Source: CAZVKN01 sp964627035
GTDB taxonomy: Bacteria > Electryoneota > AABM5-125-24 > Hatepunaeales > Hatepunaeaceae
DNA length: 64,000 nucleotides
Direction of reading: 5' to 3'
Assembly (NCBI GenBank): GCA_964627035.1
Contig: CAZVKN010000001.1
Coordinates: 1-64,000, forward strand
Under the pieces are notes generated by a model, which did no database searches, had not been told where the DNA came from, and worked only from the letters and a program-made list of their open reading frames with translations. Shown piece after piece: positions 1-9,695 of the stretch (position 1 is the first letter of the stretch; each line of letters begins with the position of its first letter). The position numbers and the translations under genes were made by a program.

Positions 1-1814
1 TCGAAGACGCTTCATTCGCAGAGGACAGCGGCGTTCACGTGATCGCCGACCTCGATGATGTTTTCAGCGATCCGGACGGTGACGCGCTTGAGTTCAGCGT
101 TGACGGTATCGGCGAGCTTGGTCTTGACATTGACGTTGATAATGTGCTTTCGCTTGAGTCAGTTCAAAATTACCACGGCGTTTCTGATGTTACTGTGACT
201 GCATCCGACGGTGTCGGTCAGGTTGTGATCCGGTTGGATGCGGTGGGGGTCAATCTTGATCAGCAGCCGAGACGGGACGCCTCAACTGATGACGTATTCA
301 GCGTTACGATCACACCGGTGAACGACGCGCCTGTTTGGGACGACGTTCCCGACTCACCGATCGAGGTGAATGAGGGTGACGTAGTGGCGTTTGCTTTCAG
401 CGGCAGCGACGTTGACGGCGACAGTCTCGGTATCAGCGCAGCCGGTCTTCCAGACGGTTCTGACTTAACTGACAACGGTGACGGCAGCGGCTCATTTGAG
501 TGGGCAACAGACTTTGACGATTCGGGTGATTACGAGTTTACTTTCAGGTTGAACGACGGCAATTTAGATGATGAGTTTGTGGTTGATGTCGTGGTAAGGG
601 ATGAGAATGAGCCTGAACTTCGTGAAATTACCGTTCACTTCAGTGAGGATTGGAATCTGATATCAATAAACGTAACTCCCGGTGAGGAGTTTTATCGTGA
701 TGGTGAAGATAGAGGTCCGGATGTTAGGTTAATGATGGCACAACTGCGGATTGATCCTGATAATCCAAGAGATCATCATGTAGTACTAATGAAGAATTCG
801 CGCGGTCGGTTCTACGTTCCGGCACGCAATTTCAATAATATAGATTATTGGGATTTGACGAACGGTTATCAGGTAAAAATGGATGAAGAAATAGAAGCCA
901 CATGGGAAGGAGAACCTATTGCTTCTGATGCAGATATTCCTCTGCTTGAGGGATGGAATATGATGGCTTACTTCCCAACATATGACTTGTCAATGGCTGC
1001 GCCGGACTTTTATGCGATTTCGTCAATTGTTGAACATGTGATCATTATGAAAAATGCGCGCGGTAGGTTTGCAGTGCCGTCGCTTAGATTCTCAAACATG
1101 CCGCCACTAACCGAGACTCAAGGTTACCAAATAAAGGTGGACGAAGATGTCGTGTTGAACTATCCGGATGAGCCAGAAGAGGAACAGCCTGATATGGTTG
1201 AAAAGAAATTGAACATGACTACCCAACTCAATACCGGAAGGAACATGAGCATACTGGTGAAGGCTGATATTAATGAGGCTGACGAGATATTTGCTTTCAG
1301 TTTGAACGGCAGGCTGGTTGGAATAGGCATCACTGAAGAAACAGGAATTTGTGGATTGGCTGTTTGGGGCGATGATCCTTCAACGGAGGAGATTGACGGC
1401 TTGCTTGATAATGAAGCATTTGTCCTGAAACTTGATGACGGTTCAACGCTTTGCGAATTACAGACAGATGCAGTACGACATGGCAATGGACTGATTTACA
1501 CTAATGATGGATTGAGCATTCTGAGTATGTCAGTAAAGCCGGATGTTCCATCCGATTACTATCTGAGCAGTGCGTATCCTAACCCGTTTAACTCAACCGT
1601 GAAGGCACAGTTCGGATTGCCCGAAGCTTCGAATGTTAAACTGATGGTGTATAATCTTTCCGGTCGCGTAGTTAAGACTCTGACTGAAGGGACGAAATCG
1701 GCGGGACATCATGAAATCGTATGGGAAGCCGGTTCACTGGTTTCAGGAATTTATGTGATTGAACTTGAAGCCGGTGGTGTCAACCTGACAAGGAAAGTAG
1801 TTCTAATCAGGTGA
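1..1814 (+). CDS. T9SS-secreted Ig/cadherin-like repeat protein, 3' part only
   Basis: The reading frame is open from base 3 with no start in view, so the N-terminus lies left of the window. The visible part (about 604 residues) begins with acidic cadherin/Ig-like repeats rich in D-x-D-G-D calcium-binding-style motifs (for example DSPIEVNEGDVVAFAFSGSD). Two related segments of about 85 residues follow, each opening with a W-N motif (EDWN, EGWN) and containing G-R-F-Y/A-V-P. Next come an 'NMSILV' segment and a C-terminal T9SS type A sorting domain with AYPNPFN and SGIYVIELEAG, ending in KVVLIR. The family is exported through the outer membrane and then anchored or released. A role as a surface adhesin or matrix protein is inference. 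The middle module recurs in the protein at 7817-9574. Confidence 0.8.
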   Translation, partial: EDASFAEDSGVHVIADLDDVFSDPDGDALEFSVDGIGELGLDIDVDNVLSLESVQNYHGVSDVTVTASDGVGQVVIRLDAVGVNLDQQPRRDASTDDVFSVTITPVNDAPVWDDVPDSPIEVNEGDVVAFAFSGSDVDGDSLGISAAGLPDGSDLTDNGDGSGSFEWATDFDDSGDYEFTFRLNDGNLDDEFVVDVVVRDENEPELREITVHFSEDWNLISINVTPGEEFYRDGEDRGPDVRLMMAQLRIDPDNPRDHHVVLMKNSRGRFYVPARNFNNIDYWDLTNGYQVKMDEEIEATWEGEPIASDADIPLLEGWNMMAYFPTYDLSMAAPDFYAISSIVEHVIIMKNARGRFAVPSLRFSNMPPLTETQGYQIKVDEDVVLNYPDEPEEEQPDMVEKKLNMTTQLNTGRNMSILVKADINEADEIFAFSLNGRLVGIGITEETGICGLAVWGDDPSTEEIDGLLDNEAFVLKLDDGSTLCELQTDAVRHGNGLIYTNDGLSILSMSVKPDVPSDYYLSSAYPNPFNSTVKAQFGLPEASNVKLMVYNLSGRVVKTLTEGTKSAGHHEIVWEAGSLVSGIYVIELEAGGVNLTRKVVLIR

Positions 1815-1823
1815 TTTGCGTTT

Positions 1824-1860
1824 GCAGTGCGTGCTGAAGCTATCGGCGCGCACTGCTTTG
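1824..1860 (+). terminator. hairpin between convergent genes
   Basis: An 11-bp stem (1824-1834 with 1846-1856, one G-T pair) around an 11-nt loop starts ten bases after the stop codon and is followed by a short TTT. It sits between the convergent genes ending at 1814 and 1867. The T-run is short, so termination efficiency is uncertain. Confidence 0.45.
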
Positions 1861-1866
1861 ATTCTC

Positions 1867-2757
1867 TCAGATAGCTATAACCGGATTTGATAACCGCCCG
1901 ATTCCATCAATCTCCACAGACACCCTATCCCCATCCACAACAGATCCGATCCCTTCAGGTGTACCGGTTGCAACCATGTCTCCCGGTTGAAGCGTGATAT
2001 ACTTGGTTATATCTACGATCAGATCAGCAACGCTCCAGTACATATCATCGAATGAACCGTCTTGTCTCAACTGTTCGTTCACAAAAACTTTCACGCCTTT
2101 TCCGGACAGTTCTCCCATATCACTTTTAGAAACAATCCATGGACCGATTGGTGCGAAGCTGTCCATCGCCTTTGCCATGTACCAGGGCCAGCGGTTCTCA
2201 GCGAGTTTGTGCTGAAATCCACGTGCAGTGACATCATTGATGATTGTATAGCCGAAAATGTGACTATCAACATCATTATGAGTAATCCGTTTTGATTTTT
2301 TGGCGATAACGACAGCCAATTCACCTTCGTGATCCACTCGTCCGAGATCAGTGGGAATTTTAATCGGGTCGTCATGACCGATTACGCAGTTTTCGGTCTT
2401 TACAAAGAATACCGGTTTTTCCGGCATCTTATGCCCTTGCTCTGTGGCATGTTTGACGTAATTGCGTGTCATGCAGACAATTTTTCTCGGTCTTAGCGGG
2501 AGCAGTGGGTGGAGTTCAGCAATGTCAAGCGTTTGATACTTCCCGGATTTCCTGCTTTTTCCCAACAGATCCGATACGAACGACTCCTCAAGAAGACCAC
2601 GTGTTATCATGTTGGTGATGATCAGTTCAGGATCACACTCTACTCCCTTCGATGCGTAACCGGATCTGTTCAGAATTGCTGTGTAATCCACGAATCCAGT
2701 ACCGTCATCCACTGCTACGATAACAGTACCGCCAATGTTAACTCTTGCAACTTTCAT
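1867..2757 (-). CDS. fumarylacetoacetate hydrolase (FAH) family protein
   Basis: A 296-residue protein with an N-terminal extension of about 90 residues and a C-terminal FAH/HpcE fold. Visible family marks are the acidic metal-ligand region with DHEGELAVVI, the segment GYTIINDVTARGFQ, and the C-terminal GTPEGIG loop. Members hydrolyse or decarboxylate 2-oxo acids (acylpyruvases, oxaloacetate tautomerase, catechol meta-cleavage hydratases) using Mg2+. The substrate cannot be read from the sequence. Its ATG overlaps the stop of the upstream endonuclease III homologue by 4 bp (ATGA), so the two are probably translationally coupled, although no functional link is evident. Confidence 0.85.
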   Translation of the reverse strand: MKVARVNIGGTVIVAVDDGTGFVDYTAILNRSGYASKGVECDPELIITNMITRGLLEESFVSDLLGKSRKSGKYQTLDIAELHPLLPLRPRKIVCMTRNYVKHATEQGHKMPEKPVFFVKTENCVIGHDDPIKIPTDLGRVDHEGELAVVIAKKSKRITHNDVDSHIFGYTIINDVTARGFQHKLAENRWPWYMAKAMDSFAPIGPWIVSKSDMGELSGKGVKVFVNEQLRQDGSFDDMYWSVADLIVDITKYITLQPGDMVATGTPEGIGSVVDGDRVSVEIDGIGRLSNPVIAI

Positions 2758-3407
2758 CGCTCTTCCAAGTTTTTATTTTCCCAGGGACAAATGTCGAGTA
2801 TGGGGCAGTCAGAACAGGTCGGCTTGCGAGCTGTGCATACTGATCTGCCGAATTTTAACAGATTAAGATGAAACGTGGCAGCTTTTCCTTCTGGGATCAA
2901 AGGTCTCAAAGTGGCAAATGTCTTGTCAGCAGAGTATTTCTCGCCGACCCAGCCTAACCGCTTAGAAATACGGTGAACATGGGTGTCAACCGGGCAAAGA
3001 TCGCGATCAAATGAAAATGCGAGCGTTACTGCAACTGTCTTAACACCGATCCCTTTCAATTGTGTCAACATGTCTATGACTTCATCATCCCGCAGGTCTC
3101 GAAGAGGTTCAAGTGTTAATTCACCAAATCGGTCGTTGATCCATTGAAGAATTGCCTGCATTCGCGATGATTTCTGCTTGGAAAGACCGGCAGGGCGGAT
3201 TGCTTCCTCAATCTCCTTTACATCAGCGATTATTACTTGCTCCCAAGTAGGAAACAGTTTGCGCAGTCTTCCATAAGCGCGATCACGGTTTGCATCGTTG
3301 GTATTTTGCGCGAGCAGTGTCACCATCAGCTCGTCCAACGGATTTTTACGCTTCCATTGCGGAATGCCAAATTTATGCTCAAACCTCTCTACAACGAGAG
3401 GTATCAT
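2754..3407 (-). CDS. endonuclease III-like DNA glycosylase/AP lyase with [4Fe-4S] cluster
   Basis: A 217-residue HhH-GPD superfamily protein, close to the usual Nth length. The helix-hairpin-helix reads LKGIGVKTVAVTLAF with the catalytic lysine at about K123, and the conserved aspartate is D141 in CPVDTHVHR. The C-terminus carries the cluster motif C-x6-C-x2-C-x5-C. It should excise oxidised pyrimidines and cleave AP sites in base-excision repair. An alternative is a thermophile-type HhH-GPD glycosylase of different specificity, since the N-terminal region is less Nth-like. It is upstream of the FAH gene and overlaps it by 4 bp. Confidence 0.85.
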   Translation of the reverse strand: MIPLVVERFEHKFGIPQWKRKNPLDELMVTLLAQNTNDANRDRAYGRLRKLFPTWEQVIIADVKEIEEAIRPAGLSKQKSSRMQAILQWINDRFGELTLEPLRDLRDDEVIDMLTQLKGIGVKTVAVTLAFSFDRDLCPVDTHVHRISKRLGWVGEKYSADKTFATLRPLIPEGKAATFHLNLLKFGRSVCTARKPTCSDCPILDICPWENKNLEER

Positions 3408-3445
3408 CTCTTTGGTTTCTATAGTATGTCCTTGTAGTTACTGTC

Positions 3446-6400
3446 CTAACGAAGCAAAATCATTTTTCGCACTGAGCTGAAAGATTCGGTTTTGATGCTG
3501 TAGAAGTAAATTCCTGATGAGACATCCAAGGCATCATACACAACAGAATGATGTCCTGCCTCTATATGCCCGTCCACAAGAGTCTCCACGAGGCGACCAC
3601 TGAGATCATGAATCTGTAAAATCACATGCGTCTGTTCTTTCAGTGAATAACTTATTTCAGTGGTGGAATTAAACGGATTCGGGAAATTGGCACTGAGCGA
3701 ATAAGCGAGCGGAAGCGGCTCATCCGAATCAATTTCATTCCCCTCATCAACATTAATGATTACAGGAATTGTGTAAAACTTCTCCCATCCATCTGTGATG
3801 GTCACATTGACAGTATCATTAAAGGTAGTGTCGTCAGTTAAACCGGCTGTATTGATAGTGAAAATTAGATCGAGGCTGTCGTCGGGCATCATGCGACCTG
3901 ATGTAGGCTCAATCGAAAGCCAGTTGCGCCGTCTATCGGTAGAAACATTGTAAGCCAAAGATCCCGTCCCTTCATTCTTAAGTTTTATTGGACGCACTGC
4001 AATATGGTCCGGTCTCAGCATCTCTCTTTCGTTGAGTGAGCTTCTGTCCAACTCTAATTCCGGGTTGCCCTTCGGTATCGTTGTGAACTTAAGGATTCGT
4101 CGGTTGCGAATCGAATCCGCAGCGAGGGGACTCCTGTTTTTAAAACTGTAAGTCAAACCGGTGTCTCCGTGCGGACTTGAAAGACCGACAGTTGGATAGG
4201 GTGTTTCGCCCTCTTGAGGGTGTCCCGCCCATAAAAAAACATCCCTGTAATAAAATTCTATTTCCGAGTCACCTGTCGGCGTGGGATAGTAGCTCGGATC
4301 ATAGATTTTAACCTGAAATCTCAAATCTTGTCCGCGCTGTCCCGAATGGTAGTGAGCATTGTGCCATTCGATTATCATGTAGTGTCCCGGTTCGTGATAG
4401 TAGTGATAGATTCGCTCATAGTTGTCACCGTCAAGTGTCAAATGATGCCAGAACGGTGCAATGATCCCAACCCCTCCTCCGACACCCAGTTCCATAGGAT
4501 AACTTTGATAATTGACTGCGGATAACTGCTCGCCAGGAGAAATAAACCCGTTAATGCATACAGTTAGCTGATCATATTCCTCACCGTAAAAACGGAATGT
4601 AAAAGAACTGTCAAGGTCAATTGTATATGCCGTATCTGTCACATCATCGCCAAACTCAATTATTTCACCTCGAAAAGTGGTGTTGTAGCGACCTAACCCA
4701 AGATATCGGAAGTCTGTTGGTGACCAGCCCTCATCTGTAGCGTCAATGCAAACATAACCGTAATTGTCCGGACCGAGTGGGACATTCGGTTTAAGTGTGT
4801 CCACCTGAACAGAGAATTGTGCTGTGTCAATAAAGCCGGACTCACTTCTTAGAAGGAGCAACAGCTCCGCACTACTTCCGGGAATTGCTAACGGCAGCCT
4901 GTCAATGCGGAATCTGCCATTCACGTTAAATGCAGCGCGTCCCGGTCCAATGTTTGGATAGGTTGCTTCACGATTCAGAACATCTATTGACCAATCTTCC
5001 GATACAAGAGTAGCGGCGAGTGGACCTGTAGCCTGACTGCCGCTATTCATCACCTGGATGTCAAATTCGGTCTCACCAAACACAATATCTATAACATTGC
5101 TGACTTCAAGATCCGGCGCTGAAATGTTAATATCAATTGAAGAGGATCCTACTTGAACTTCACCTTGAGAGTCGAAATTGACGGTAACAGACGGTTTGGA
5201 TGCGTCTGGACAATATAGGCTGATCTGGATCTGAGGGATATCGCGCGTTACAGAACGACCTGAAGCTATTTCACCAAAATCTATGGGCATTTCATCGTCA
5301 ATAGTCAGGTGAGGTGAATTACTTGTAATCATTGCCGCGACTGATAACAAGTCTTCTTCAGAATAGTTGGTTGCTGTAATTGAAAGATTAGTTTCTTCAC
5401 CAGGGTGGTAGATGCCGTCATCTTCACCGTGATCTACCGCAGAGACACCGACAAATCTAATTTCCGTTCCTACATTAATCTCTTCCTGAAGCGGATAGAC
5501 ATCCCGACCCGTAATTGTCAGCGTCAGACTACCTTCAGGCAGTTCATCTTCTATCAGCAGTGACAGCGATCCGGTCTGATCGGTTTTACCACTGAGCATA
5601 TATACCGGTTCCCATTCCGCATATTCCCCAGGATCCGGCAGCTCACCTGAGATGTACAAGGTTACGATTGCATCTGAAACAGGCTGATTTTCCTGATCAG
5701 CAGTGTTGATAACCACATTAACATATTGATTTGGTGCAGTAGAGATTGATTCGGGAAACTCTGCTGAAACATTCTGTGGAATTCCAATCCACGGCTTCAG
5801 ACCGGGATCACCTAACAGGTCAAGGTCTGTTGAATATATCTCGTAAATATCTTGTTGTTGATTGCCAGGGAAGACCGCACCAAGTGTTAAAGTTGAATAA
5901 TTACGTCCCCACCCGATGGTGAGGTCTTTCAGCAGTACACCGTTCACCATGCTCATCCAAAGGGCATTATTCGGCACGGTGGAAAGATCACCCCAGCAAG
6001 ATGTAGCTGCTGTGGCACCACGTAAGCTATCTCTTTCTCCGGTACGAAACAGGTTGTACAGTGCAAACTCACCGTGTGCACAGGTATTAAAGACAATAGG
6101 GTGGATGTCATTGACCTCTACATCTTGGAGTCTATGCATCCAATAACGGTTTTCAGCACGCCCCATCATCAGGCTTAGACCATTGTTCAACCATTCAGCA
6201 AGTACCGGACCTATCTGTCCACCATTATCATCACCTTCAATGGGATCTGCTTCGTAAATTACTATGTCTTCGCATCCAACATGACGAGCAACCTCATATC
6301 CCCATCTTGTAGTCGTAAAGTTAATAGACTCATTCCAGGTTTGTGACCAATGCTGAGTATAGATGCCCACCCGATCAAGACAGTTCCGTTCGTCCAATGG

Positions 6401-7468
6401 AGGTGATTGTTCATAGGCAAGTGTCCGACCAACAGCCAATTCCATAAGATCCTGATTACCGGATGCGAACCTTCCGACAGCTACATCAGGTATCCAGTCA
6501 TCATTCTCCATGTCACCGAAGAGGAAATCAGCATGGTTTGCCAATCCTTGCATAGAAGGTCTGCCTTCAAATGATCCGACTATCCATTCAACCTCCTCGT
6601 TGTTTTCGTCAGGATCACGATCACCGAGGATAAGAATGTGATCGAACGGTTCCTCACCGTTCTCGATATAGCGCTCATATAAAAATTGCAGATCATTTCT
6701 GATCTCTTCTGCGTTACCCGATCCTTCATCACCATAGCTCAGGATATCAACCTTATGACCGGATTGACGTTTCCACTCGATCAGTGGAATGGCGTATTCA
6801 AGTGCCTCCTCGTGAGTGACTATCGCATAATGCTTGACATAGCTTGAGCTACCGACATCATAATCTCTATCTAGACCTTCATCATTGGATATCATGCCCT
6901 TTATAAAGCTGAGAAATTCTGTACTGTATGTCTTGTGAGGCAGCAGCTCAACCGGATTAATCGGCTCAGAGTTGGTGAACTGAATGGTTGCTGTCAACTG
7001 TTCGTGTTTAACGGTGCGATTATCTGAAAGATCAATTTGTACCGGATAGAGGTTTACATTGACCAGTCTGATACCTCTTATGATGAAGGGGTCACTGATG
7101 GTGAACGGCTGCAGCGGGAATAGTTCATTATCACTGTCTGTGGGAGAAAGCCCTTCAACTTTAAGGTCAATACCGGCATGTGGAGGCACTATTAAGGTTC
7201 GCGATAATAGAGGAACAACAGGCATTCCGGGCTTGTGTGTCACATGCTCTCCCTCCAGCCTGAATTGTGGAAAGTCCCCCGTCTGCGTGGCAGCAGGATG
7301 TTCAATCAAATCATCAATGTTGACGTGAAGATTAATACCGTTTGAGGACTGAACGATGGCAACATGCCGATCAATCTCACCAGTAAAGGTTACCGATGCC
7401 GAAATGTGGTTTGCTGTAAAGAAAGTAATGAATAGAGTTAATAGGAATGTGACCTTAAGACAGTGCAT
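3446..7468 (-). CDS. gingipain-like C25 peptidase family protein with T9SS sorting domain
   Basis: A 1340-residue secreted protein. It has an N-terminal signal peptide (MHCLKVTFLLTLFITFFTA), a gingipain-type propeptide region to about residue 200, and a C25 fold at about 213-560. Several Ig-like/CARDB-like domains follow to about 900, then a nidogen-like beta domain at about 905-1110, a BACON-like domain at about 1130-1240, and a T9SS type A sorting domain from about 1255 (FPNPFN; SSGIYFYSI). The nucleophile Cys is C463 in FNTCAHGEF. Where active C25 enzymes carry Gly-His-Gly the sequence reads G436-R437-A438, so the catalytic His appears replaced and activity is doubtful. The start has a strong AGGGGAG ribosome-binding site. 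Confidence 0.85.
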   Translation of the reverse strand: MHCLKVTFLLTLFITFFTANHISASVTFTGEIDRHVAIVQSSNGINLHVNIDDLIEHPAATQTGDFPQFRLEGEHVTHKPGMPVVPLLSRTLIVPPHAGIDLKVEGLSPTDSDNELFPLQPFTISDPFIIRGIRLVNVNLYPVQIDLSDNRTVKHEQLTATIQFTNSEPINPVELLPHKTYSTEFLSFIKGMISNDEGLDRDYDVGSSSYVKHYAIVTHEEALEYAIPLIEWKRQSGHKVDILSYGDEGSGNAEEIRNDLQFLYERYIENGEEPFDHILILGDRDPDENNEEVEWIVGSFEGRPSMQGLANHADFLFGDMENDDWIPDVAVGRFASGNQDLMELAVGRTLAYEQSPPLDERNCLDRVGIYTQHWSQTWNESINFTTTRWGYEVARHVGCEDIVIYEADPIEGDDNGGQIGPVLAEWLNNGLSLMMGRAENRYWMHRLQDVEVNDIHPIVFNTCAHGEFALYNLFRTGERDSLRGATAATSCWGDLSTVPNNALWMSMVNGVLLKDLTIGWGRNYSTLTLGAVFPGNQQQDIYEIYSTDLDLLGDPGLKPWIGIPQNVSAEFPESISTAPNQYVNVVINTADQENQPVSDAIVTLYISGELPDPGEYAEWEPVYMLSGKTDQTGSLSLLIEDELPEGSLTLTITGRDVYPLQEEINVGTEIRFVGVSAVDHGEDDGIYHPGEETNLSITATNYSEEDLLSVAAMITSNSPHLTIDDEMPIDFGEIASGRSVTRDIPQIQISLYCPDASKPSVTVNFDSQGEVQVGSSSIDINISAPDLEVSNVIDIVFGETEFDIQVMNSGSQATGPLAATLVSEDWSIDVLNREATYPNIGPGRAAFNVNGRFRIDRLPLAIPGSSAELLLLLRSESGFIDTAQFSVQVDTLKPNVPLGPDNYGYVCIDATDEGWSPTDFRYLGLGRYNTTFRGEIIEFGDDVTDTAYTIDLDSSFTFRFYGEEYDQLTVCINGFISPGEQLSAVNYQSYPMELGVGGGVGIIAPFWHHLTLDGDNYERIYHYYHEPGHYMIIEWHNAHYHSGQRGQDLRFQVKIYDPSYYPTPTGDSEIEFYYRDVFLWAGHPQEGETPYPTVGLSSPHGDTGLTYSFKNRSPLAADSIRNRRILKFTTIPKGNPELELDRSSLNEREMLRPDHIAVRPIKLKNEGTGSLAYNVSTDRRRNWLSIEPTSGRMMPDDSLDLIFTINTAGLTDDTTFNDTVNVTITDGWEKFYTIPVIINVDEGNEIDSDEPLPLAYSLSANFPNPFNSTTEISYSLKEQTHVILQIHDLSGRLVETLVDGHIEAGHHSVVYDALDVSSGIYFYSIKTESFSSVRKMILLR

Positions 7469-7622
7469 GGTGCTCCCCTGCTCGATGTGAACCGTATTTT
7501 ATGTAGTTGATTACCATTACAATTTAAGTATAGTATTAGGATTGTGCAAGGGATTACCCAAATAATTGATGCGAATCTATTCCGATAAAATCCTTGAATT
7601 GACAGTCAAATAGAAAAATAAC

Positions 7623-7651
7623 TTGCTATGGTTGTCGAATAGCATTAGATT
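7623..7651 (+). promoter_or_regulatory. candidate sigma70 promoter for tRNA-Phe
   Basis: TTGCTA (7623-7628), a 17-bp spacer and TAGATT (7646-7651) place a start near 7658, about 18 bases before the mature tRNA. Each hexamer matches consensus at 4 of 6 positions. A nearby TTGACA at about 7600 has no well-spaced -10. Confidence 0.4.
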
Positions 7652-7675
7652 ATTTGCTTCCGAAACGAGTAACAA

Positions 7676-7748
<73 letters not shown>

Positions 7749-7751
7749 CAG

Positions 7752-7782
7752 AAAAAGCTCCGCAATTTGCGGAGCTTTTTTT
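7752..7782 (+). terminator. rho-independent terminator of tRNA-Phe
   Basis: A 12-bp stem (7752-7763 with 7769-7780: AAAAAGCTCCGC and its complement), loop AATTT, then a run of seven T including the stem end. It directly follows the tRNA. Confidence 0.9.
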
Positions 7783-7816
7783 ATAGCTTTCATTTCACAA
7801 TACCGCCCCAAAAAAC

Positions 7817-9574
7817 CTAACGAAGCAGAACAGCTCTGGCAAATTGATGACTTCCTTTAGATTCGATATCAATTAGATACAGACCGGTGGATAGATCGTC
7901 TCCGTTAAAACCAACGCTATGAACTCCGGAACTGTAATGTTTTGACCCGATGTCCTGAACCAGTCTGCCTGACAGGTCCCAGATTCTAAGGCTTACCTCA
8001 CTCGATTTTGAGACAGTGAATGAGATTGCGGTTTTATTGTTGAACGGGTTCGGTGAAACCGAGTTCAAGCTGAATAGGGCAGGGGAATGAAACTGATCAT
8101 CTGTGACAAAGTCTTCGATATTGGGTGTCAACCTCACTGCAACGAATGAATCGTGCTGATACCCGACTTCCTCTTCACCGTCAGATACGATTTCTGCAGA
8201 CATAGGAAATGACTCCACATCATCATCTTCATGCCAATACATGAACGACAATCCTGCTTCAAACTCTTCGTCAGAACTCCCCCACACGATGATTGGTACA
8301 AAACCCTCTTGTGGAACTACTCCAATGCCTGCAATTCGAGCAGGATCAGTGTCATCAGAGTGCACCAGAATCTCAGCTCCTGCTGTCGGTTCAAAATCAT
8401 CTCCCCACTCGGTGACAAGAATACTCATGGAACTGGAACGGTCAAGATCGTTCACCTCATTCCATTGAGGCTCTATCCATTCATAGGGTTCGTCCTGAAT
8501 CCCCTGCGGTTCACTCCATGAGAAGACATTCATAGTGTCCATCTGCTCGGCTGCATAGTGGAGTTTAACTCCATCACCCGGTTCAATCATTCCGAGCCCG
8601 TTGAAACCGTATTCCGGCACATAGAACCGATGTTCCGCATCTTTTGCCCGGAATGTGACCTGATCGTTGTTTTCCAATGATGTGAATGCTTCCGCAGGAT
8701 GAGTGGTATCGGTGCGGGTGTATGCTAACCAATTCCAGTCATCTTCGAGAAAAAACATAACCGAATCTGTCAGATGACCTTCAAACAGCAGATCTGAATC
8801 CTCAGCCATCAGTATTTCGTACGACCGTAACGGATTCCACGTCTCAATGTCATCTATTCCTTCATCGGGATAAAACAGGCTGCCATGTGCATCCCGCAAC
8901 AGGACAAAAGCCTCAGAGTCAATCATATTTGCAAACAGTGATTCCAGAGTTGAGTCTTCAGGTGCCACAGGTGTGGAGACAAAATTCCATCCTTCAGCCA
9001 AATGGAGTGTGAATCTATTCGGTTCAGGTATTTCTTCCGCATTTATAGATTCTGACGAAGCGTATATAAAATCACCGGAAGTTCCTCCGTTATTGTTCGC
9101 CGCATTTCCCACGAAATAGAAGAAAATCTCACCGACATCTTCTTCCGGTGCCGTCCAATCAACTTCCCATGTCGCTGACATCTGTTGATTTCGATACGTA
9201 CCGGCGGCAGTATGTTTTACATACTGTTTCCCACCTGCATCGCTTATCTGAGTGTTATTCCTGTCCACTCTATCAAATTCACCGATACCGTCATTGTCCT
9301 CATCAATTGATGTCAGTTCAAAGCCCCAACGTCTTGCTGTGGAATCACCGAGCACGACCCTTAATCGGTATGTTTCATCAGGAGTGTATCCGTTTTCGGG
9401 CAAGCCGAGAAGTGCCAGCCCGCCGTCACCTTCATTAAGGCGAAAGCTGCCGTGGCAATTTATGCATGTTGCTCGGTCAGGAGGCTCACCTGCAACCCCA
9501 TCAGGCGGGGAACCTGAATTGCTGAAAACTAAAGAAGGGAATAGAAGAAAGATTGATATAATAATGAACTGCAT
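7817..9574 (-). CDS. T9SS cargo with 'choice-of-anchor V' CxxCH haem domain
   Basis: A 585-residue exported protein with signal peptide MQFIIISIFLLFPSLVFS. The mature N-terminus has the pattern SGSPPDGVAGEPPDRATC and a single c-type haem motif C37-INC-H41, as in choice-of-anchor V proteins. A beta-rich domain to about residue 180 follows. Two 'EGWN/DDWNW' segments at about 195-350 and an 'SSSMSILVTEW' segment match the module of the protein ending at 1814. A T9SS type A sorting domain closes it (VSPNPFNNKTAISFT; STGLYLIDIES). The haem motif and the position next to two more CxxCH proteins suggest a role in surface redox chemistry, which is inference. Confidence 0.85.
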   Translation of the reverse strand: MQFIIISIFLLFPSLVFSNSGSPPDGVAGEPPDRATCINCHGSFRLNEGDGGLALLGLPENGYTPDETYRLRVVLGDSTARRWGFELTSIDEDNDGIGEFDRVDRNNTQISDAGGKQYVKHTAAGTYRNQQMSATWEVDWTAPEEDVGEIFFYFVGNAANNNGGTSGDFIYASSESINAEEIPEPNRFTLHLAEGWNFVSTPVAPEDSTLESLFANMIDSEAFVLLRDAHGSLFYPDEGIDDIETWNPLRSYEILMAEDSDLLFEGHLTDSVMFFLEDDWNWLAYTRTDTTHPAEAFTSLENNDQVTFRAKDAEHRFYVPEYGFNGLGMIEPGDGVKLHYAAEQMDTMNVFSWSEPQGIQDEPYEWIEPQWNEVNDLDRSSSMSILVTEWGDDFEPTAGAEILVHSDDTDPARIAGIGVVPQEGFVPIIVWGSSDEEFEAGLSFMYWHEDDDVESFPMSAEIVSDGEEEVGYQHDSFVAVRLTPNIEDFVTDDQFHSPALFSLNSVSPNPFNNKTAISFTVSKSSEVSLRIWDLSGRLVQDIGSKHYSSGVHSVGFNGDDLSTGLYLIDIESKGSHQFARAVLLR

Positions 9575-9695
9575 TCAAACACCTTGGATTGTTAGTCATT
9601 TCAACATCAAAATAAACGAGAACAAAGGCAGATTATTTGGTTTGGTGCCGGACCAAACTGCCCGGCACGAAAGAAATATAACCGAATTGGTTGTG

